Below, piece after piece: positions 9,192-19,452 of a stretch of 64,000 bases of DNA. The first letter of the stretch is position 1. Each line of letters starts with the position of its first letter. The position numbers were made by a program, and so were the translations under genes. Location of the stretch: NCBI GenBank assembly GCA_002840155.1, contig PGZH01000008.1, positions 62,001 to 126,000 on the forward strand. The letters run 5' to 3'. Under the pieces are notes generated by a model. It was given only the letters and a program-made list of their open reading frames with translations. It did not search any database and was not told where the DNA came from. This DNA is from Gammaproteobacteria bacterium HGW-Gammaproteobacteria-13. Its GTDB lineage: Bacteria; Pseudomonadota; Gammaproteobacteria; Pseudomonadales; Pseudomonadaceae.

Positions 9192-9983
9192 ATGCGCCTG
9201 ATCGACACCCATACCCACCTGGACTTCCCCGACTTCGATGCTGATCGCAGCGAGCTGCTGACCCGCTGCCACGCCATGGGAGTCGAGCGCCTGGTGGTGC
9301 TGGGTGTGCATCAGGCCAACTGGCAGCGTGTGTGGGATCTGGTGCAGGCCGAAGACAGCCTGCACGCCGCCTTCGGCCTGCACCCGGTTTACCTGGATGA
9401 ACACCGCCCCGAGCACCTGAACGCGCTGCGTGATTGGTTGGCACGCTACGCTGGCCACCCCAAGCTCTGTGCCGTGGGCGAGATCGGCCTGGACTACTTT
9501 CTCGAACAGCTGGATCGCGAACGGCAGCAACAACTATTCGAGGCGCAGCTAAAGCTAGCCAGCGAATTCGAACTGCCCGCCCTACTCCACGTGCGCCGCG
9601 CCCATGCGGCGACCATCGCCACGCTGAAACGCCTCAAGCCAGCGCGTGGCGGCATCATCCACGCCTTTGCCGGCAGCACTGAAGAAGCCCGCGAATACCT
9701 CAAGCTCGGCTTCAAACTCGGCCTGGGCGGCGCACCGACATGGCCGCAAGCGCTGCGCCTGCGCAAGGTGGTGGCGCAGTTGCCGCTGGACGCCATCGTG
9801 CTGGAAACCGACTCACCCGACATGGCCCCCGCCATGCACCCCAACCAGCGCAACAGCCCGGAATACCTGCCGGACATCTGCGCAGCCTTGGCCGAGGTAC
9901 GCGGCATCAGCGCCGACGAGCTGGCCAGCGCCAGCAGCCGCAACGCCGCCGAGTTGTTTGGCTGGGGTACACCTGCTGGCTGA
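9192..9983 (+). CDS. TatD-family metal-dependent hydrolase / DNase
   Basis: A 263-aa amidohydrolase-fold protein. The first metal site is in IDTHTHLDFPDF (residues 4-15); Glu of VGEIGLDY, His of LLHVR, His of IIHAF and Asp of LETDSP supply the other ligands. TatD/YcfH/YjjV enzymes are Mg-dependent nucleases, and the exact paralogue is uncertain. The ATG at 9192 lacks a strong ribosome-binding site but gives the family N-terminus. Transcription ends at the hairpin at 10007-10025 shared with the convergent chemoreceptor gene. Confidence 0.92.
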   Translation: MRLIDTHTHLDFPDFDADRSELLTRCHAMGVERLVVLGVHQANWQRVWDLVQAEDSLHAAFGLHPVYLDEHRPEHLNALRDWLARYAGHPKLCAVGEIGLDYFLEQLDRERQQQLFEAQLKLASEFELPALLHVRRAHAATIATLKRLKPARGGIIHAFAGSTEEAREYLKLGFKLGLGGAPTWPQALRLRKVVAQLPLDAIVLETDSPDMAPAMHPNQRNSPEYLPDICAALAEVRGISADELASASSRNAAELFGWGTPAG

Positions 9984-10000
9984 GCCAAGTTTTGCGCATA

Positions 10001-10028
10001 AAAAAAGCCCGCCAAGGTGGCGGGCTTT
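10001..10028. terminator. Bidirectional terminator between tatD-like gene and chemoreceptor
   Basis: A 7-bp stem GCCCGCC/GGCGGGC (10007-10013 with 10019-10025), with A7 on the left and T4 on the right, between two converging genes. Confidence 0.88.
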
Positions 10029-10045
10029 TGCAAGCGCGTTGCCGA

Positions 10046-12076
10046 TCAGACGCGGAACGCACCTATCAGCTGCTTCAAGCGCGCTACCAGCCCGGACAGC
10101 TCACGACTGGCCTGTTCGGTCTGGCTAGCACCTTCAGCAGTGCGTTCACCGGCCTGGCTGATTTCGACGATGTTCTGGTCGATATCCTGCGCCACGGCGG
10201 TCTGCTCTTCGGCAGCGGTGGCGATCTGCTGGTTCTGATCGACGATCATGCCCACCGCGCCGAGGATATTTTCCAGCGCCTGCTGCACCTTGCCCGACTC
10301 ATTGACCGTGGTATCGGCCATCTGGTGGCTGGCATTCATCGCCTTGACCGCCGCGCCGACGCCGCTTTGCAGCTTGGCAATCATCGATTCGATTTGCTCG
10401 GTGGACTGCTGAGTGCGCTTTGCCAGGTTGCGCACCTCGTCGGCCACCACGGCAAAGCCGCGGCCCTGCTCACCAGCCCGCGCAGCTTCGATGGCCGCGT
10501 TGAGTGCGAGCAGGTTAGTCTGCTCGGCGATGCCCTTGATCACGTCCAGCACCTGACTGATCGACGCGCTATCGCTGGCCAGCTTGTTGATCACGCTCAC
10601 GGACTGATCGATTTCCCCGGCCAGGCGCTGAATGCTGCCGACCTGGGATTCGACCAGCGCGCGGCCGCTGACCGTTTCATCATTCACGCTCTGCGCGCTG
10701 CCCACTGCGGCGGCAGCGCTATGCGCCACTTCCTGAGCGGTGGCTGACATCTGATTCATTGCGGTGGCAATCAGGTCGATCTGCCCACGCTGGCCGGCAA
10801 CCGCCTGGTTGCTCTCACCGGAGACCTGCTGCACACGGTCCGCCTGGCGCTCAACCTCAACCACCGTCTGGCCCACGCGCTCGATCAACTGGTGGATCTT
10901 GCTCACCGTCTCATTGAACACCTGCCCCAGCTCACCCAACTCATCCTGACTCTGCGCCTTGAAGCTGACGGTCATATCACCGGCCGCCACCTGATTCATC
11001 ACCTGACCGAGTTTTTTCAGGGTGGTGCGGATCGACACGTAGAAGCCGCCGTACAGGTAGACGATCAGCAGGAACACCACCACCAGGGCCACGACCAGCA
11101 GCACCATCTGTGTACGGTTTTCTTCCAGACGCACCTGCAGCTGCTTGTCGAGGAACACCAGCACCGCATCATTGAGCTGGTAGGTCTGCTCCATGGCGCC
11201 GCTAACATCCGCGTAGAACTGCGCCCAGGGCGTATCCAGCGAATCGGCGACTACCACCTGATCCTCGAAGACCGTGGTACTGGTTTTCAGCGTCTCCAGG
11301 CTGTTTGCAGCCAGACTGGCCAGCTCAGTACGGGCCTGCGCGCTGCTGTTGAGCGATGCCTGCAGATTCAGGCCATATTCGGCATGCAGCTTTTCCAGCT
11401 CCAGCAGCAGCTCATCAAATTTGGTACTGGCCGATGAATTGAGAAAACCCTGAGCTAGCGAGTAGGAACCAATGGCACGGCCTTCACTGAGTACCGCGGT
11501 GACCTTGGGCGTATCCACCGTCACCAACTCAATCATCTGCCGCACAGCGCCCTGACGGTCCTGGCTCAGGCCGGCCTGGCTGGCAACCAGCTTGATAAAC
11601 ACCTGAGAGCTACCCAGCAGCTTTTCGGCCAGGGCGATCTTGCCCTGCAACGAGGTCTCGGCCTGTACCGCAGCCAGCTCGGTAATCAGCTCATCGCGCT
11701 TGCTGTTGAATTCTTCGATCTGCTCAGGATCACGCACTACCGCGGCCATGCCCTGCAATGCTTCGCTGATGCCGCCTTGCAGCTTGACCAGGCGCGCCTC
11801 AAGATCACCCGCCTGACCGGACTGACCGATCATCGCGTTGACCTCGGTGAGGTCGACGAAATCTTCGAGGTTGCGCCGCAGCGTCAGGCTTTCGCCGAGC
11901 AGATCAATGCTCTCGAGAGCCGCCTGGGTACTGATGAACTGCCGGTAGGAGTCACGCACCAGGTAGAAGTTGGTGACCAGCATGGGCAGAAAGAACAGAA
12001 CACTGATCAGACTGAATTTCATGCCGAAGCTGAGGCGATTCATTAGCGCGATGGCCGGATACAACACGGTCTTCAC
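10046..12076 (-). CDS. Methyl-accepting chemotaxis protein
   Basis: A 676-aa membrane chemoreceptor. TM1 is about residues 20-40; a large, mostly helical periplasmic ligand domain spans about 43-320; TM2 is about 323-345, HAMP 346-398, and the cytoplasmic signalling helix hairpin runs to the end with its tip near 516-552 ([20 protein letters not shown], then [13 protein letters not shown]). It lacks a C-terminal CheR-docking pentapeptide. The start is GTG at 12076 with GGAG 7 nt upstream. Ligand unknown. Position matches PA4520 of PAO1, as I recall. It diverges from a sugar kinase across a CRP/Vfr-type palindrome. Confidence 0.93.
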   Translation of the reverse strand: MKTVLYPAIALMNRLSFGMKFSLISVLFFLPMLVTNFYLVRDSYRQFISTQAALESIDLLGESLTLRRNLEDFVDLTEVNAMIGQSGQAGDLEARLVKLQGGISEALQGMAAVVRDPEQIEEFNSKRDELITELAAVQAETSLQGKIALAEKLLGSSQVFIKLVASQAGLSQDRQGAVRQMIELVTVDTPKVTAVLSEGRAIGSYSLAQGFLNSSASTKFDELLLELEKLHAEYGLNLQASLNSSAQARTELASLAANSLETLKTSTTVFEDQVVVADSLDTPWAQFYADVSGAMEQTYQLNDAVLVFLDKQLQVRLEENRTQMVLLVVALVVVFLLIVYLYGGFYVSIRTTLKKLGQVMNQVAAGDMTVSFKAQSQDELGELGQVFNETVSKIHQLIERVGQTVVEVERQADRVQQVSGESNQAVAGQRGQIDLIATAMNQMSATAQEVAHSAAAAVGSAQSVNDETVSGRALVESQVGSIQRLAGEIDQSVSVINKLASDSASISQVLDVIKGIAEQTNLLALNAAIEAARAGEQGRGFAVVADEVRNLAKRTQQSTEQIESMIAKLQSGVGAAVKAMNASHQMADTTVNESGKVQQALENILGAVGMIVDQNQQIATAAEEQTAVAQDIDQNIVEISQAGERTAEGASQTEQASRELSGLVARLKQLIGAFRV

Positions 12077-12210
12077 AGGACGTCTCCAGTTCTATTTATT
12101 GTTGTGTAGGGTTACAAAACGGCCGTGCAGAATCTCAAACGGCGGCTTGTATGTCCCTTGCTGCTCGACCTGTGGCATTTGCATCAACGGGGTAAATACG
12201 GGCAGATTAA

Positions 12211-12226
12211 TGTGATCAATGTCACA
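12211..12226. promoter_or_regulatory. Perfect CRP/Vfr-type palindrome
   Basis: TGTGATCAATGTCACA has both half-sites TGTGA and TCACA around a 6-bp spacer. It lies between the divergent chemoreceptor (start 12076) and the ROK kinase (start 12296). In Pseudomonas the CRP homologue is Vfr. Confidence 0.6.
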
Positions 12227-12295
12227 AAATAGCGGTCGAGCATGGCGCCATGTATACCTCTTATCGACTCCAACCTCTGTAACTTAAGGTTAATG

Positions 12296-13189
12296 ATGCG
12301 CACATCACTGAAGCTCGGTATTGATCTGGGTGGCAGCAAAGTCGAAATAATCGCCTTGGAAAACGGCCAGCAAGTCTTGCGCCGCCGCGCCCCAACGCCG
12401 CAGGGCGATTACCAGAAAACCGTCGCCCTGATTGCCAGCTTAGTTGAAGATTGCGAGCGCGAACTGGGCAGCCGCGGCAGCGTCGGTGTCGGCATCCCCG
12501 GCACCCGCTCCCCCGACCACGGGCGGATCAAGAATGCCAACTCGCAGTGCTTGATCGGCGAGGATCTGCAGGCCGATCTTGAGCAGCGCCTACAGCGCCC
12601 CATACGCTTGGCCAATGACGCCGACTGCTTTGCGCTCTCGGAAGCCTGCGATGGCGCTGGCGAAGGCGCAATAAGTGTTTTCGGCGTCATCCTAGGCACC
12701 GGCGTCGGTGGTGGTCTGGTCGTACGCCAACAACTGCTCAGCGGCCCGAACGCTATCGCCGGCGAATGGGGGCACAACCCGCTGCCCTGGCGGCGCGATA
12801 AGGACGGCCCAAGCCAACGTTGTTATTGCGGCCAGGATGACTGCATTGAAACCTTTCTAAGCGGCCCGGGCTGGGCAGCCCGCAGCAATCTTGGCCTAGA
12901 CGCAAGCGCCCTGGTGAGCGCCGCAGAAGCCGGCGATCCCGCCGCACAACAGGCCGTTTCCCGCTATTGCGACCAGTTGGCGCGCGGCCTAGCGTCGGTT
13001 ATCAACCTGATTGACCCGCATGTGATTGTGCTAGGCGGCGGCATGTCCAACTGCACTGCGCTCTACTCCCAGGTAGCGCCACTGCTGCCGCGCTATGTGT
13101 TTTCCGATCAGGTCAACACGCGCCTGCTACAGGCCAAGCATGGCGACTCCAGCGGTGTACGTGGCGCGGCCTGGCTGTGGAACGAATAG
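12296..13189 (+). CDS. ROK-family sugar kinase (probable fructokinase)
   Basis: A 297-aa ROK kinase. GIDLGGSKVE (residues 7-16) is the phosphate-binding loop; GTGVGGG and GEWGHNPLPW follow; a zinc-binding cluster with CYCGQDDCIETFLSG carries the ROK signature. It resembles the Mak/fructokinase group that phosphorylates fructose with ATP. Of the two adjacent ATGs (12293 and 12296), the second has AAGG at a better distance. A longer frame from 12242 adds residues unlike the family. The exact sugar is not provable here. Confidence 0.88.
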   Translation: MRTSLKLGIDLGGSKVEIIALENGQQVLRRRAPTPQGDYQKTVALIASLVEDCERELGSRGSVGVGIPGTRSPDHGRIKNANSQCLIGEDLQADLEQRLQRPIRLANDADCFALSEACDGAGEGAISVFGVILGTGVGGGLVVRQQLLSGPNAIAGEWGHNPLPWRRDKDGPSQRCYCGQDDCIETFLSGPGWAARSNLGLDASALVSAAEAGDPAAQQAVSRYCDQLARGLASVINLIDPHVIVLGGGMSNCTALYSQVAPLLPRYVFSDQVNTRLLQAKHGDSSGVRGAAWLWNE

Positions 13190-13197
13190 CCAGCCTC

Positions 13198-13396
13198 AGA
13201 ACCAATTTACGATCTCGCGAGCTAGAGCCCTGCAAGGCGCTACGTTAGTAACAGCCTCCGGCTGGTCAAAACAGGCGAGGAACGGTCGGAGTCGCGGTCG
13301 ACTGTACTTTTGTACATGAGCATTACGACCGGGCTGGCGCTCCAGCCTGTTTTTAACGCGGCAGGGCCGACGCGCAGCAGATCATAAATTGGTTCT
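13198..13396. repeat. Structured intergenic repeat, copy A (199 bp, with terminal inverted repeats)
   Basis: It is bounded by near-perfect inverted repeats (13198-13215 and 13379-13396, 17 of 18 bp). Inside are blocks shared with copies B and C: GAGCC-TGCAAGGC, GCGAGGAA, a TGTACTTTTGTACA hairpin, ATGAGCATT, CCTGTTTTTAACGC and GCAGGGCCGACGCGCAGCAG. It fills the whole gap between the ROK kinase and the ampE stop codon. It has no coding capacity and is MITE-like in size and form. Confidence 0.8.
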
Positions 13397-14232
13397 CAGA
13401 TAAGCAGGGTCCAAACAGCAAACACCGCATACCAGAACACTGCGGCGCGCACTAACAGCTGCCACAGCCCGTCCAGGCTGCTGACCCCGACCTCGCCAAT
13501 CACCGGCTCCGGCGTCTCGCCTGCAGCCCGCGCAGTAATGATCGCCAACTGCGCCGCGCTGATATCCCAGCTGAGCAGCTCATGCAGCAAGGTCCGGCTG
13601 ACGCCGGCGAAGTTACCTACCAGGGCAAAGCTCGCGGCGAGCACACGCACCGGTAGCCAGTCGAAGCCATGACGCACCTGCACAGCAGCTTCACGCAAGG
13701 CCGGCAGAGTGGCATGTTCGCTGGCCAGGGCGACCAAGCGATACGCCAGCGCCGCCAATGGGCCGAGCAAGGCATACCAAAAGATCACCGCAAAGAAGCT
13801 CTGGTAGGCCTGCCACACCAGATGACCCTGCACGCGCTGTAGCAACTCACCCTCTTCGTCCGCCTCCAGCGCCAGATCACGCCGCGCCACCAGATACGCA
13901 GCCTCGGCATCTTCACGGCGCCAGCTGTCGCGAAACGGCCCCAGTGCTGCCAGCAAATCACCGCGACCCAGGCTGTAAATCACCACCAGCAGATGCACCG
14001 GCAGCGCCAGCCAACCATAGGCTACAGGCTCCAGTACCAGCAGAATCAGCCCCAGAGCGAACAACGGCAACAGTACCAGCAAGGCCAGTGCCAGCCAGGG
14101 CCGTTCAGCCCACTGCGGCTTGCTCTCGGTAGCCGTCAACAACCGTAACCAGGGGCCATCGTGTTGAATAGGCTTACGCCAGGACGAGAACTTCTCGACC
14201 CACAGCACCAGCAGTAGCACCAAAAAATTCAT
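13396..14232 (-). CDS. ampE: Inner-membrane regulatory protein AmpE
   Basis: A 278-aa polytopic membrane protein of the AmpE/CobD-like family, always next to ampD. It starts MNFLVLLLVLWVEKF and has hydrophobic segments near residues 45-68, 70-85, 140-165 and 262-278. In Enterobacteria the ampD-ampE pair affects beta-lactamase induction by way of peptidoglycan recycling; the role of AmpE itself is poorly defined. The ATG overlaps the ampD stop by 4 bp (ATGA). The stop codon touches the terminal repeat of copy A. Confidence 0.93.
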   Translation of the reverse strand: MNFLVLLLVLWVEKFSSWRKPIQHDGPWLRLLTATESKPQWAERPWLALALLVLLPLFALGLILLVLEPVAYGWLALPVHLLVVIYSLGRGDLLAALGPFRDSWRREDAEAAYLVARRDLALEADEEGELLQRVQGHLVWQAYQSFFAVIFWYALLGPLAALAYRLVALASEHATLPALREAAVQVRHGFDWLPVRVLAASFALVGNFAGVSRTLLHELLSWDISAAQLAIITARAAGETPEPVIGEVGVSSLDGLWQLLVRAAVFWYAVFAVWTLLI

Positions 14233-14792
14233 GTCAGCTCCTTGTCTTGCTGCAATGCCATGCGCACACGCGGCCAGTCGAATGCAGGGCCGGGGTCGGT
14301 TTTGCGGCCTGGCGCAATATCGCTATGGCCACAGATGCGTTCCAGAGTGATGGCCGGGTAAGCCGTCTGCAGCTGCCGGGTCAGTTCAATCAGCGCCGCA
14401 TACTGCGCTGCCGTAAACGGCAGATCATCAGTACCTTCAAGCTCGATACCTAAGGAAAAATCATTACAGTTTTCCCGTTCGGCAAACCGCGACACACCAG
14501 CATGCCAGGCGCGCTCATTGCAAGAGACGAACTGCGTGACTACGCCATCACGCTCGATAAAGAAATGCGCGGACACCTGCAGGCTGGCGATGCTGGCGAA
14601 ATAGGGATGCTCGTCCGCATCCAGACGATTCTGAAAAAACGCCTGCACCTTGCCCGTGCCGAACTGCCCAGGCGGCAGGCTGATGTTATGGATCACCAAC
14701 AGGGAAACTTCGCCAAGCGGCCGCTGATTGAAGTTCGGCGATGGGAAGCGCTGGATGCCATCGCACCAGCCACTGAAAGGGTCCAGCTGCAT
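14229..14792 (-). CDS. ampD: 1,6-anhydro-N-acetylmuramyl-L-alanine amidase AmpD
   Basis: A 187-aa cytoplasmic zinc amidase that removes the stem peptide from recycled anhydro-muropeptides, which keeps AmpR-dependent ampC uninduced. Zinc ligands are His35 (VIHNIS), His156 (CGHSDIAPGR) and Asp166; Glu117 and Lys164 are the catalytic residues. Full length with no signal peptide. It is first in the ampD-ampE operon. Loss of ampD in Pseudomonas commonly derepresses AmpC, but this copy is intact. Confidence 0.96.
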   Translation of the reverse strand: MQLDPFSGWCDGIQRFPSPNFNQRPLGEVSLLVIHNISLPPGQFGTGKVQAFFQNRLDADEHPYFASIASLQVSAHFFIERDGVVTQFVSCNERAWHAGVSRFAERENCNDFSLGIELEGTDDLPFTAAQYAALIELTRQLQTAYPAITLERICGHSDIAPGRKTDPGPAFDWPRVRMALQQDKELT

Positions 14793-14822
14793 AAAGACTC
14801 CTTGAACGAGCCCCCACTCTAG

Positions 14823-14965
14823 CAGGCTGTTGAAAAACTACCTACGTTGCCGAGGCGTCGTTAAAAACAGACTCAAAATGCTCATTTACAGCTTGTAAAC
14901 TCCGCTTTTTCGCCGCTTTGACCAGCCGAAGGCTGTTACTGGTGTAGCGCCTAGCCTCGACTGTC
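14823..14965. repeat. Structured intergenic repeat, copy C (inverted)
   Basis: Read on the minus strand it carries GGCGCTAC, AGTAACAGCCTTCGGCTGGTCAAA, AAGCGGAGTTTACAAGC, TGTAAATGAGCATTTTGAG and CTGTTTTTAACG in the same order as copy A. Its central hairpin is TTTACA-AGC-TGTAAA, where A and B have TGTAC-TTTT-GTACA, so both arms differ and pairing is kept. With the terminator at 15045-15078 it accounts for the 311-bp ampD-DUF1631 gap. Confidence 0.7.
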
Positions 14966-15044
14966 TCGCCTACGCGTTTCAACGCCCTGCAAGTGCAGCC
15001 CATGCTCAAGGCCAAGGGCGAATGCCGAGCAGAGGCGCAGATGC

Positions 15045-15080
15045 AAAAACGCCGCCGGGGCAATACCCCGGCGGCGTTGT
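15045..15080 (-). terminator. Strong Rho-independent terminator after the DUF1631 gene
   Basis: A 13-bp stem (15048-15060 with 15066-15078), a 5-nt loop, and a U run on the minus strand. It starts 26 bp past the gene's stop. Confidence 0.88.
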
Positions 15081-15103
15081 AGTGACGCATCAATACGAGT
15101 CGA

Positions 15104-17419
15104 TCAAGCACCCTTGAGCTTGCGCAGGTTACCGATCACCGACTCCAGTGCCCGGTCAAACAGCAGCGCATCATCGAGCAGGCGAATCGCGCCGCGGCGG
15201 AACTCCACGGCCAGGCCCATACGGGTCTTCTCCAACACCTTCATACCGGTACGGTTGACGAAGATGTACTTGCCAGTTGGCTTGATCACCGCCGCCAGCT
15301 TGCACCGCAGCTTGTGCTCTTCATCTTCCTGAAACTCGACCCAACTACCGACTCGCAGGTTATCGACCTGCAGCAGCGACTCATCGTCGTCCGGCAGACT
15401 GGCTTCCGGTTCAGCGGCACGCAGTTCGCCAGGCGCCAGCAGAATGATCTCTTCGACCACCTCGACCATCGCCGGCTCTTCAACCGCTTCCGCCGCCGGC
15501 AGTTCCAGCAATGGCAACTCGATACCGGCCTCGGCCAACGCAGCGCGCTGCTCTTCATCGATTTCAGCAAGCGGCGGCACATCGCCCTGCGGATTTTCTT
15601 CCGGCAGGCTGCGCTTAAAGCGCTGGAAGGCCTGCACATGCAAGGCTTCTAGCTGACTGAAGAATTCACCGGTGGAGAACGGATCAAACGCCGCACTGGC
15701 CATGCCTTCACGCAGCGCTTTAAGCAGCCCCGGCACCATCTCCAGCAGACGCATGCGCGCCTCAGGCTCTTCGTGTAGCTCAACACTCCAGACCAGATCA
15801 TCCATGGTCGCCAGCGCCGCCTGCCATTCTGCCGACTCAACGCCGTGCTTCAGGCAAGTCAGCATCAACACCTTGCTCCAGGCTTCCTGCAGCAACCGCA
15901 CCACCACTTCCGGCAGGGTCTTGCCGAGCAGGCGTTCATTCAGCGCCTGTTCGACTTCACGGCGAGCCAATGCAGCCTTGGCACTGCCCTCTTCGGCATC
16001 GCGGGTACGCTGCTCAAGCAGCTCGCTGCGGCGGCGCTCGTCGCCAGTGAAGGCCAGGAACTCGGCCAGCAACTCGGAGAAGATCACCGGGTCATCGACA
16101 AAATCATTGAGCAGACGCTGCACCACCTGCTCGATCTTCTGATACAGGCTGTCGCGCTGCGCATCGTCCTGCTCCCCCCAACCCAGAGCGGCAGAGGCAA
16201 TTTCATTGAGCAAACGACGGGCCGGATGGCTACCACGGCTGAAGAAGGTCTTATCGATCACCGCCACTTTCAGCATCGGGATCTGCAGGCGGCCTATCAG
16301 CGCCTTGAGTGAGTCCGGCAAGGTGCGATCGTCGAGGATAAATTCGAACAACATCGACACCAGGTTGATTACGTCCTCATCGACCTCGCCAACCACACGG
16401 GCCTTGCCCGCTTTGGCACTGGCGCGCGTGAGCAGCCCTTCAAGCTGCTCACGCAGATCGAAATCATCGCTAACTTGTGCAGGCGCACGCTGCTGCATAT
16501 GCGAGAGCAGGCGCATCAGGTCATTGCTGGAGATCGGCATCGCATCGGCTGGGCGATTACGCCGCGGGATCACCGAGCCACGCGCTTGGGAAAGCAACTC
16601 CTGCAGCGCGCCAAACACCTCCTGCACACCCTCATCCGCAAACTCCGCCGAGAGTTCCGGCGATGCATCCTGACGAGCACCGCCTGCCGGTGCACTGGCG
16701 CGCGAAGGATTACGCCGGGCTGGCGCGGATTTAAGCTCGGGCAACACTCCGGCCGCGATCAGCGCCTGATTGGCTTCGGCATACAACTGATCGAGATCGC
16801 TGAGTACGTACTTCTCGAACAGCTTAAGAATGATCAACTTGACCCGAATCTCGACGCCCAGGCTACTGCAGGCATCAAGGAAAAACTCGCAGAGACTGGT
16901 CGGACCGACAGGGTTGCTTTTGTCGTCCAGCTTCTTGCTGACCATGGCGTTGAAGCGGGTGGTCAGATGGCTGAGCGCCGCACCGTCACGGCTGACCACC
17001 TTGGCCACCATCGAATCCAGTGCCACCGACTCTTCCAACGCGTCGTTCTGCACCAGCGACAGGGTGTCAAACGACACCGCATCCAAAGGCGCAGGCTTAC
17101 CGATTTCATATTGATTCAGGGTGGCAAAGGCCTCGAAGACCTTTTGCAGAAAGCCGCGCTCGATATTTTTGCGCTTCAAGCGCAGATCGCGCATCGCCTC
17201 GAAGAACGCATTCTGCTCAGCATTGCTGGTGGCACGATCCGCCATCTCGAACAGCGTATCGTCCGCATTGTCGAACAGCGCCTGCAACGCCGTCTTCAGC
17301 TGTTGCGCCGCTTTGTCACGCACATTTGTCAGCGCCACAGGCAGTCTTCCTACCGGCGAGGTGGGCGATTGCTCAGGGGCCACCTTACTCAGGTGAACCA
17401 CGTTCGCATCAGTCTTCAT
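15104..17419 (-). CDS. DUF1631 family protein
   Basis: A 771-aa cytoplasmic protein of unknown function, largely helical and charged, with no signal peptide or membrane segment. The C-terminus (from about residue 690) has a small beta-rich module beginning RVGSWVEF and including KYIFVNRTGMKVLEK, similar to the end of the second DUF1631 protein at 29530-31872 and reminiscent of PilZ-like folds. The middle (about 225-330) looks low-complexity and linker-like. ATG at 17419 with AGGAG 7 nt upstream. It diverges from nadC. Position matches PA4523 as I recall. Confidence 0.85.
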   Translation of the reverse strand: MKTDANVVHLSKVAPEQSPTSPVGRLPVALTNVRDKAAQQLKTALQALFDNADDTLFEMADRATSNAEQNAFFEAMRDLRLKRKNIERGFLQKVFEAFATLNQYEIGKPAPLDAVSFDTLSLVQNDALEESVALDSMVAKVVSRDGAALSHLTTRFNAMVSKKLDDKSNPVGPTSLCEFFLDACSSLGVEIRVKLIILKLFEKYVLSDLDQLYAEANQALIAAGVLPELKSAPARRNPSRASAPAGGARQDASPELSAEFADEGVQEVFGALQELLSQARGSVIPRRNRPADAMPISSNDLMRLLSHMQQRAPAQVSDDFDLREQLEGLLTRASAKAGKARVVGEVDEDVINLVSMLFEFILDDRTLPDSLKALIGRLQIPMLKVAVIDKTFFSRGSHPARRLLNEIASAALGWGEQDDAQRDSLYQKIEQVVQRLLNDFVDDPVIFSELLAEFLAFTGDERRRSELLEQRTRDAEEGSAKAALARREVEQALNERLLGKTLPEVVVRLLQEAWSKVLMLTCLKHGVESAEWQAALATMDDLVWSVELHEEPEARMRLLEMVPGLLKALREGMASAAFDPFSTGEFFSQLEALHVQAFQRFKRSLPEENPQGDVPPLAEIDEEQRAALAEAGIELPLLELPAAEAVEEPAMVEVVEEIILLAPGELRAAEPEASLPDDDESLLQVDNLRVGSWVEFQEDEEHKLRCKLAAVIKPTGKYIFVNRTGMKVLEKTRMGLAVEFRRGAIRLLDDALLFDRALESVIGNLRKLKGA

Positions 17420-17749
17420 TGCGAGTCTCCTGCAGACTGCCCCTCTTGGGCGAACCGATCTGCACAGCGATCAACTGAGCGTCATCCGTAACGTCAAAGG
17501 CCTGGCGTCAACAATTCTAAAAAGTAAAGCCATTATAGGGATGCGCGCGCGCATACCAAGCTGACTTTTCCTCCAGACATGACCCGCGTCACAGATGCAG
17601 CGCCACAGCTTCCCAACGGTTACCTGCACACGACCAACGCAACACGCTATGCGTAGCGGCTACACGCAGTTAACGAAGAACCTCCATCAGCATAGCCCCA
17701 CAGCCGCCAGAGAACAGCCGCAAACACTGCGCAAACAGCCATCAATCCC

Positions 17750-17755
17750 TATAAT
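17750..17755 (+). promoter_or_regulatory. -10 element (TATAAT) for nadC
   Basis: A perfect TATAAT 28 bp before the nadC ATG; no convincing -35. The rest of the 364-bp gap between DUF1631 and nadC (17420-17783) shows nothing else I can name. Confidence 0.5.
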
Positions 17756-17771
17756 CGGCGCATTCTGCTGA

Positions 17772-18632
<861 letters not shown>

Positions 18633-18651
18633 CAACCGCCGGTAAAGCGCC

Positions 18652-19398
18652 CTATTCGCCCCAGGGGCTCAAGTCAACCACTGCGACAACAGCCGCATCG
18701 CTTTTACGCATCAGGACGACCATCGGCCTCACACTACTCATCATTGGCAACCAGGCATCAGCATCGGGCCACTTGCCAAGAGCGCGCGCAACCTCCCCCT
18801 CAGAGTTAAACTCGTTAAGTTTTTCCAACCTCATAGATTTACTGCGCATCTCACTTAACGCAGTAGACAATGGCTTGTATAACAAAGGTCTCTGGGGAAT
18901 ATCCAACCCCGAATATATCGCTTCTAGGGTAAGTCGATTATTTTCAACCACACTAGCTGGCGCAAAGGCTGCGACCCATTTGGGCCCGAAAAGCGGAGCC
19001 CGACGATACTCCGGCGCAACACGATCAATATCACGCTCATCTAACGCATGCGCTTGGACAAGATCAAAACGATCCACGTTAAAAACGATCCAGGCCGGCC
19101 TCGCAACACCCACAGACCACACACCGTAAAAAAACGCAGAAAGCTGCAGGACCAGAATAACCGCCAAATCAAACTTCAAACTAGCCTTACCAGGCTTGTA
19201 AACCAGAAACGTCAGTAAAGGGCCTGCGACCACATCTACAGAAAGTAATAAAATAAAAATTGAAACAACACCAACAGCACCCGCAAGAGGCGATGGATAC
19301 CAAATATAAAAAACCCATACTACTGCAAAAACAGCGAGCATCAACGAGCCAGCAAGATGAATAGCCCCCGCCCGCAGTCTATCTCGAAAATAATACAT
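18652..19398 (-). CDS. TfpX/TfpZ-family type IV pilin accessory protein
   Basis: A 248-aa inner-membrane protein with three hydrophobic segments (about 12-36, 38-68 and 73-100) and a C-terminal domain of ~145 residues, the layout of the accessory proteins found just downstream of certain P. aeruginosa pilin alleles (TfpX, TfpZ). They are thought to help pilin assembly or stability; the mechanism is unsettled. GGGAG ribosome-binding site just before the ATG at 19398. It lies 54 bp past the pilA stop, beyond a strong hairpin terminator, so it probably depends on read-through. AT-rich compared with nadC. Confidence 0.85.
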   Translation of the reverse strand: MYYFRDRLRAGAIHLAGSLMLAVFAVVWVFYIWYPSPLAGAVGVVSIFILLLSVDVVAGPLLTFLVYKPGKASLKFDLAVILVLQLSAFFYGVWSVGVARPAWIVFNVDRFDLVQAHALDERDIDRVAPEYRRAPLFGPKWVAAFAPASVVENNRLTLEAIYSGLDIPQRPLLYKPLSTALSEMRSKSMRLEKLNEFNSEGEVARALGKWPDADAWLPMMSSVRPMVVLMRKSDAAVVAVVDLSPWGE

Positions 19399-19410
19399 TT
19401 ATAGCTCCCA

Positions 19411-19442
19411 AAAAAAAGCGCCAGACAATGTCTGGCGCTTTT
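19411..19442 (-). terminator. Terminator between pilA and its accessory gene
   Basis: A 9-bp perfect stem GCGCCAGAC/GTCTGGCGC (19418-19426 with 19430-19438), a 3-nt loop and a long U run on the minus strand. It probably limits expression of the accessory gene relative to the major pilin. Confidence 0.9.
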
Positions 19443-19452
19443 ACCCAGCAAA

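Noticed and set aside
14842..15111. 89-aa open frame on the minus strand between ampD and the DUF1631 gene
   Set aside because: It is a translation of repeat copy C plus the DUF1631 terminator hairpin; no ribosome-binding site of note and no protein-like pattern.
18633..18651. Search for a tRNA-Thr or att site between nadC and the pilin accessory gene
   Set aside because: P. aeruginosa has a tRNA near pilA; here the gap is 19 bp and holds no tRNA.
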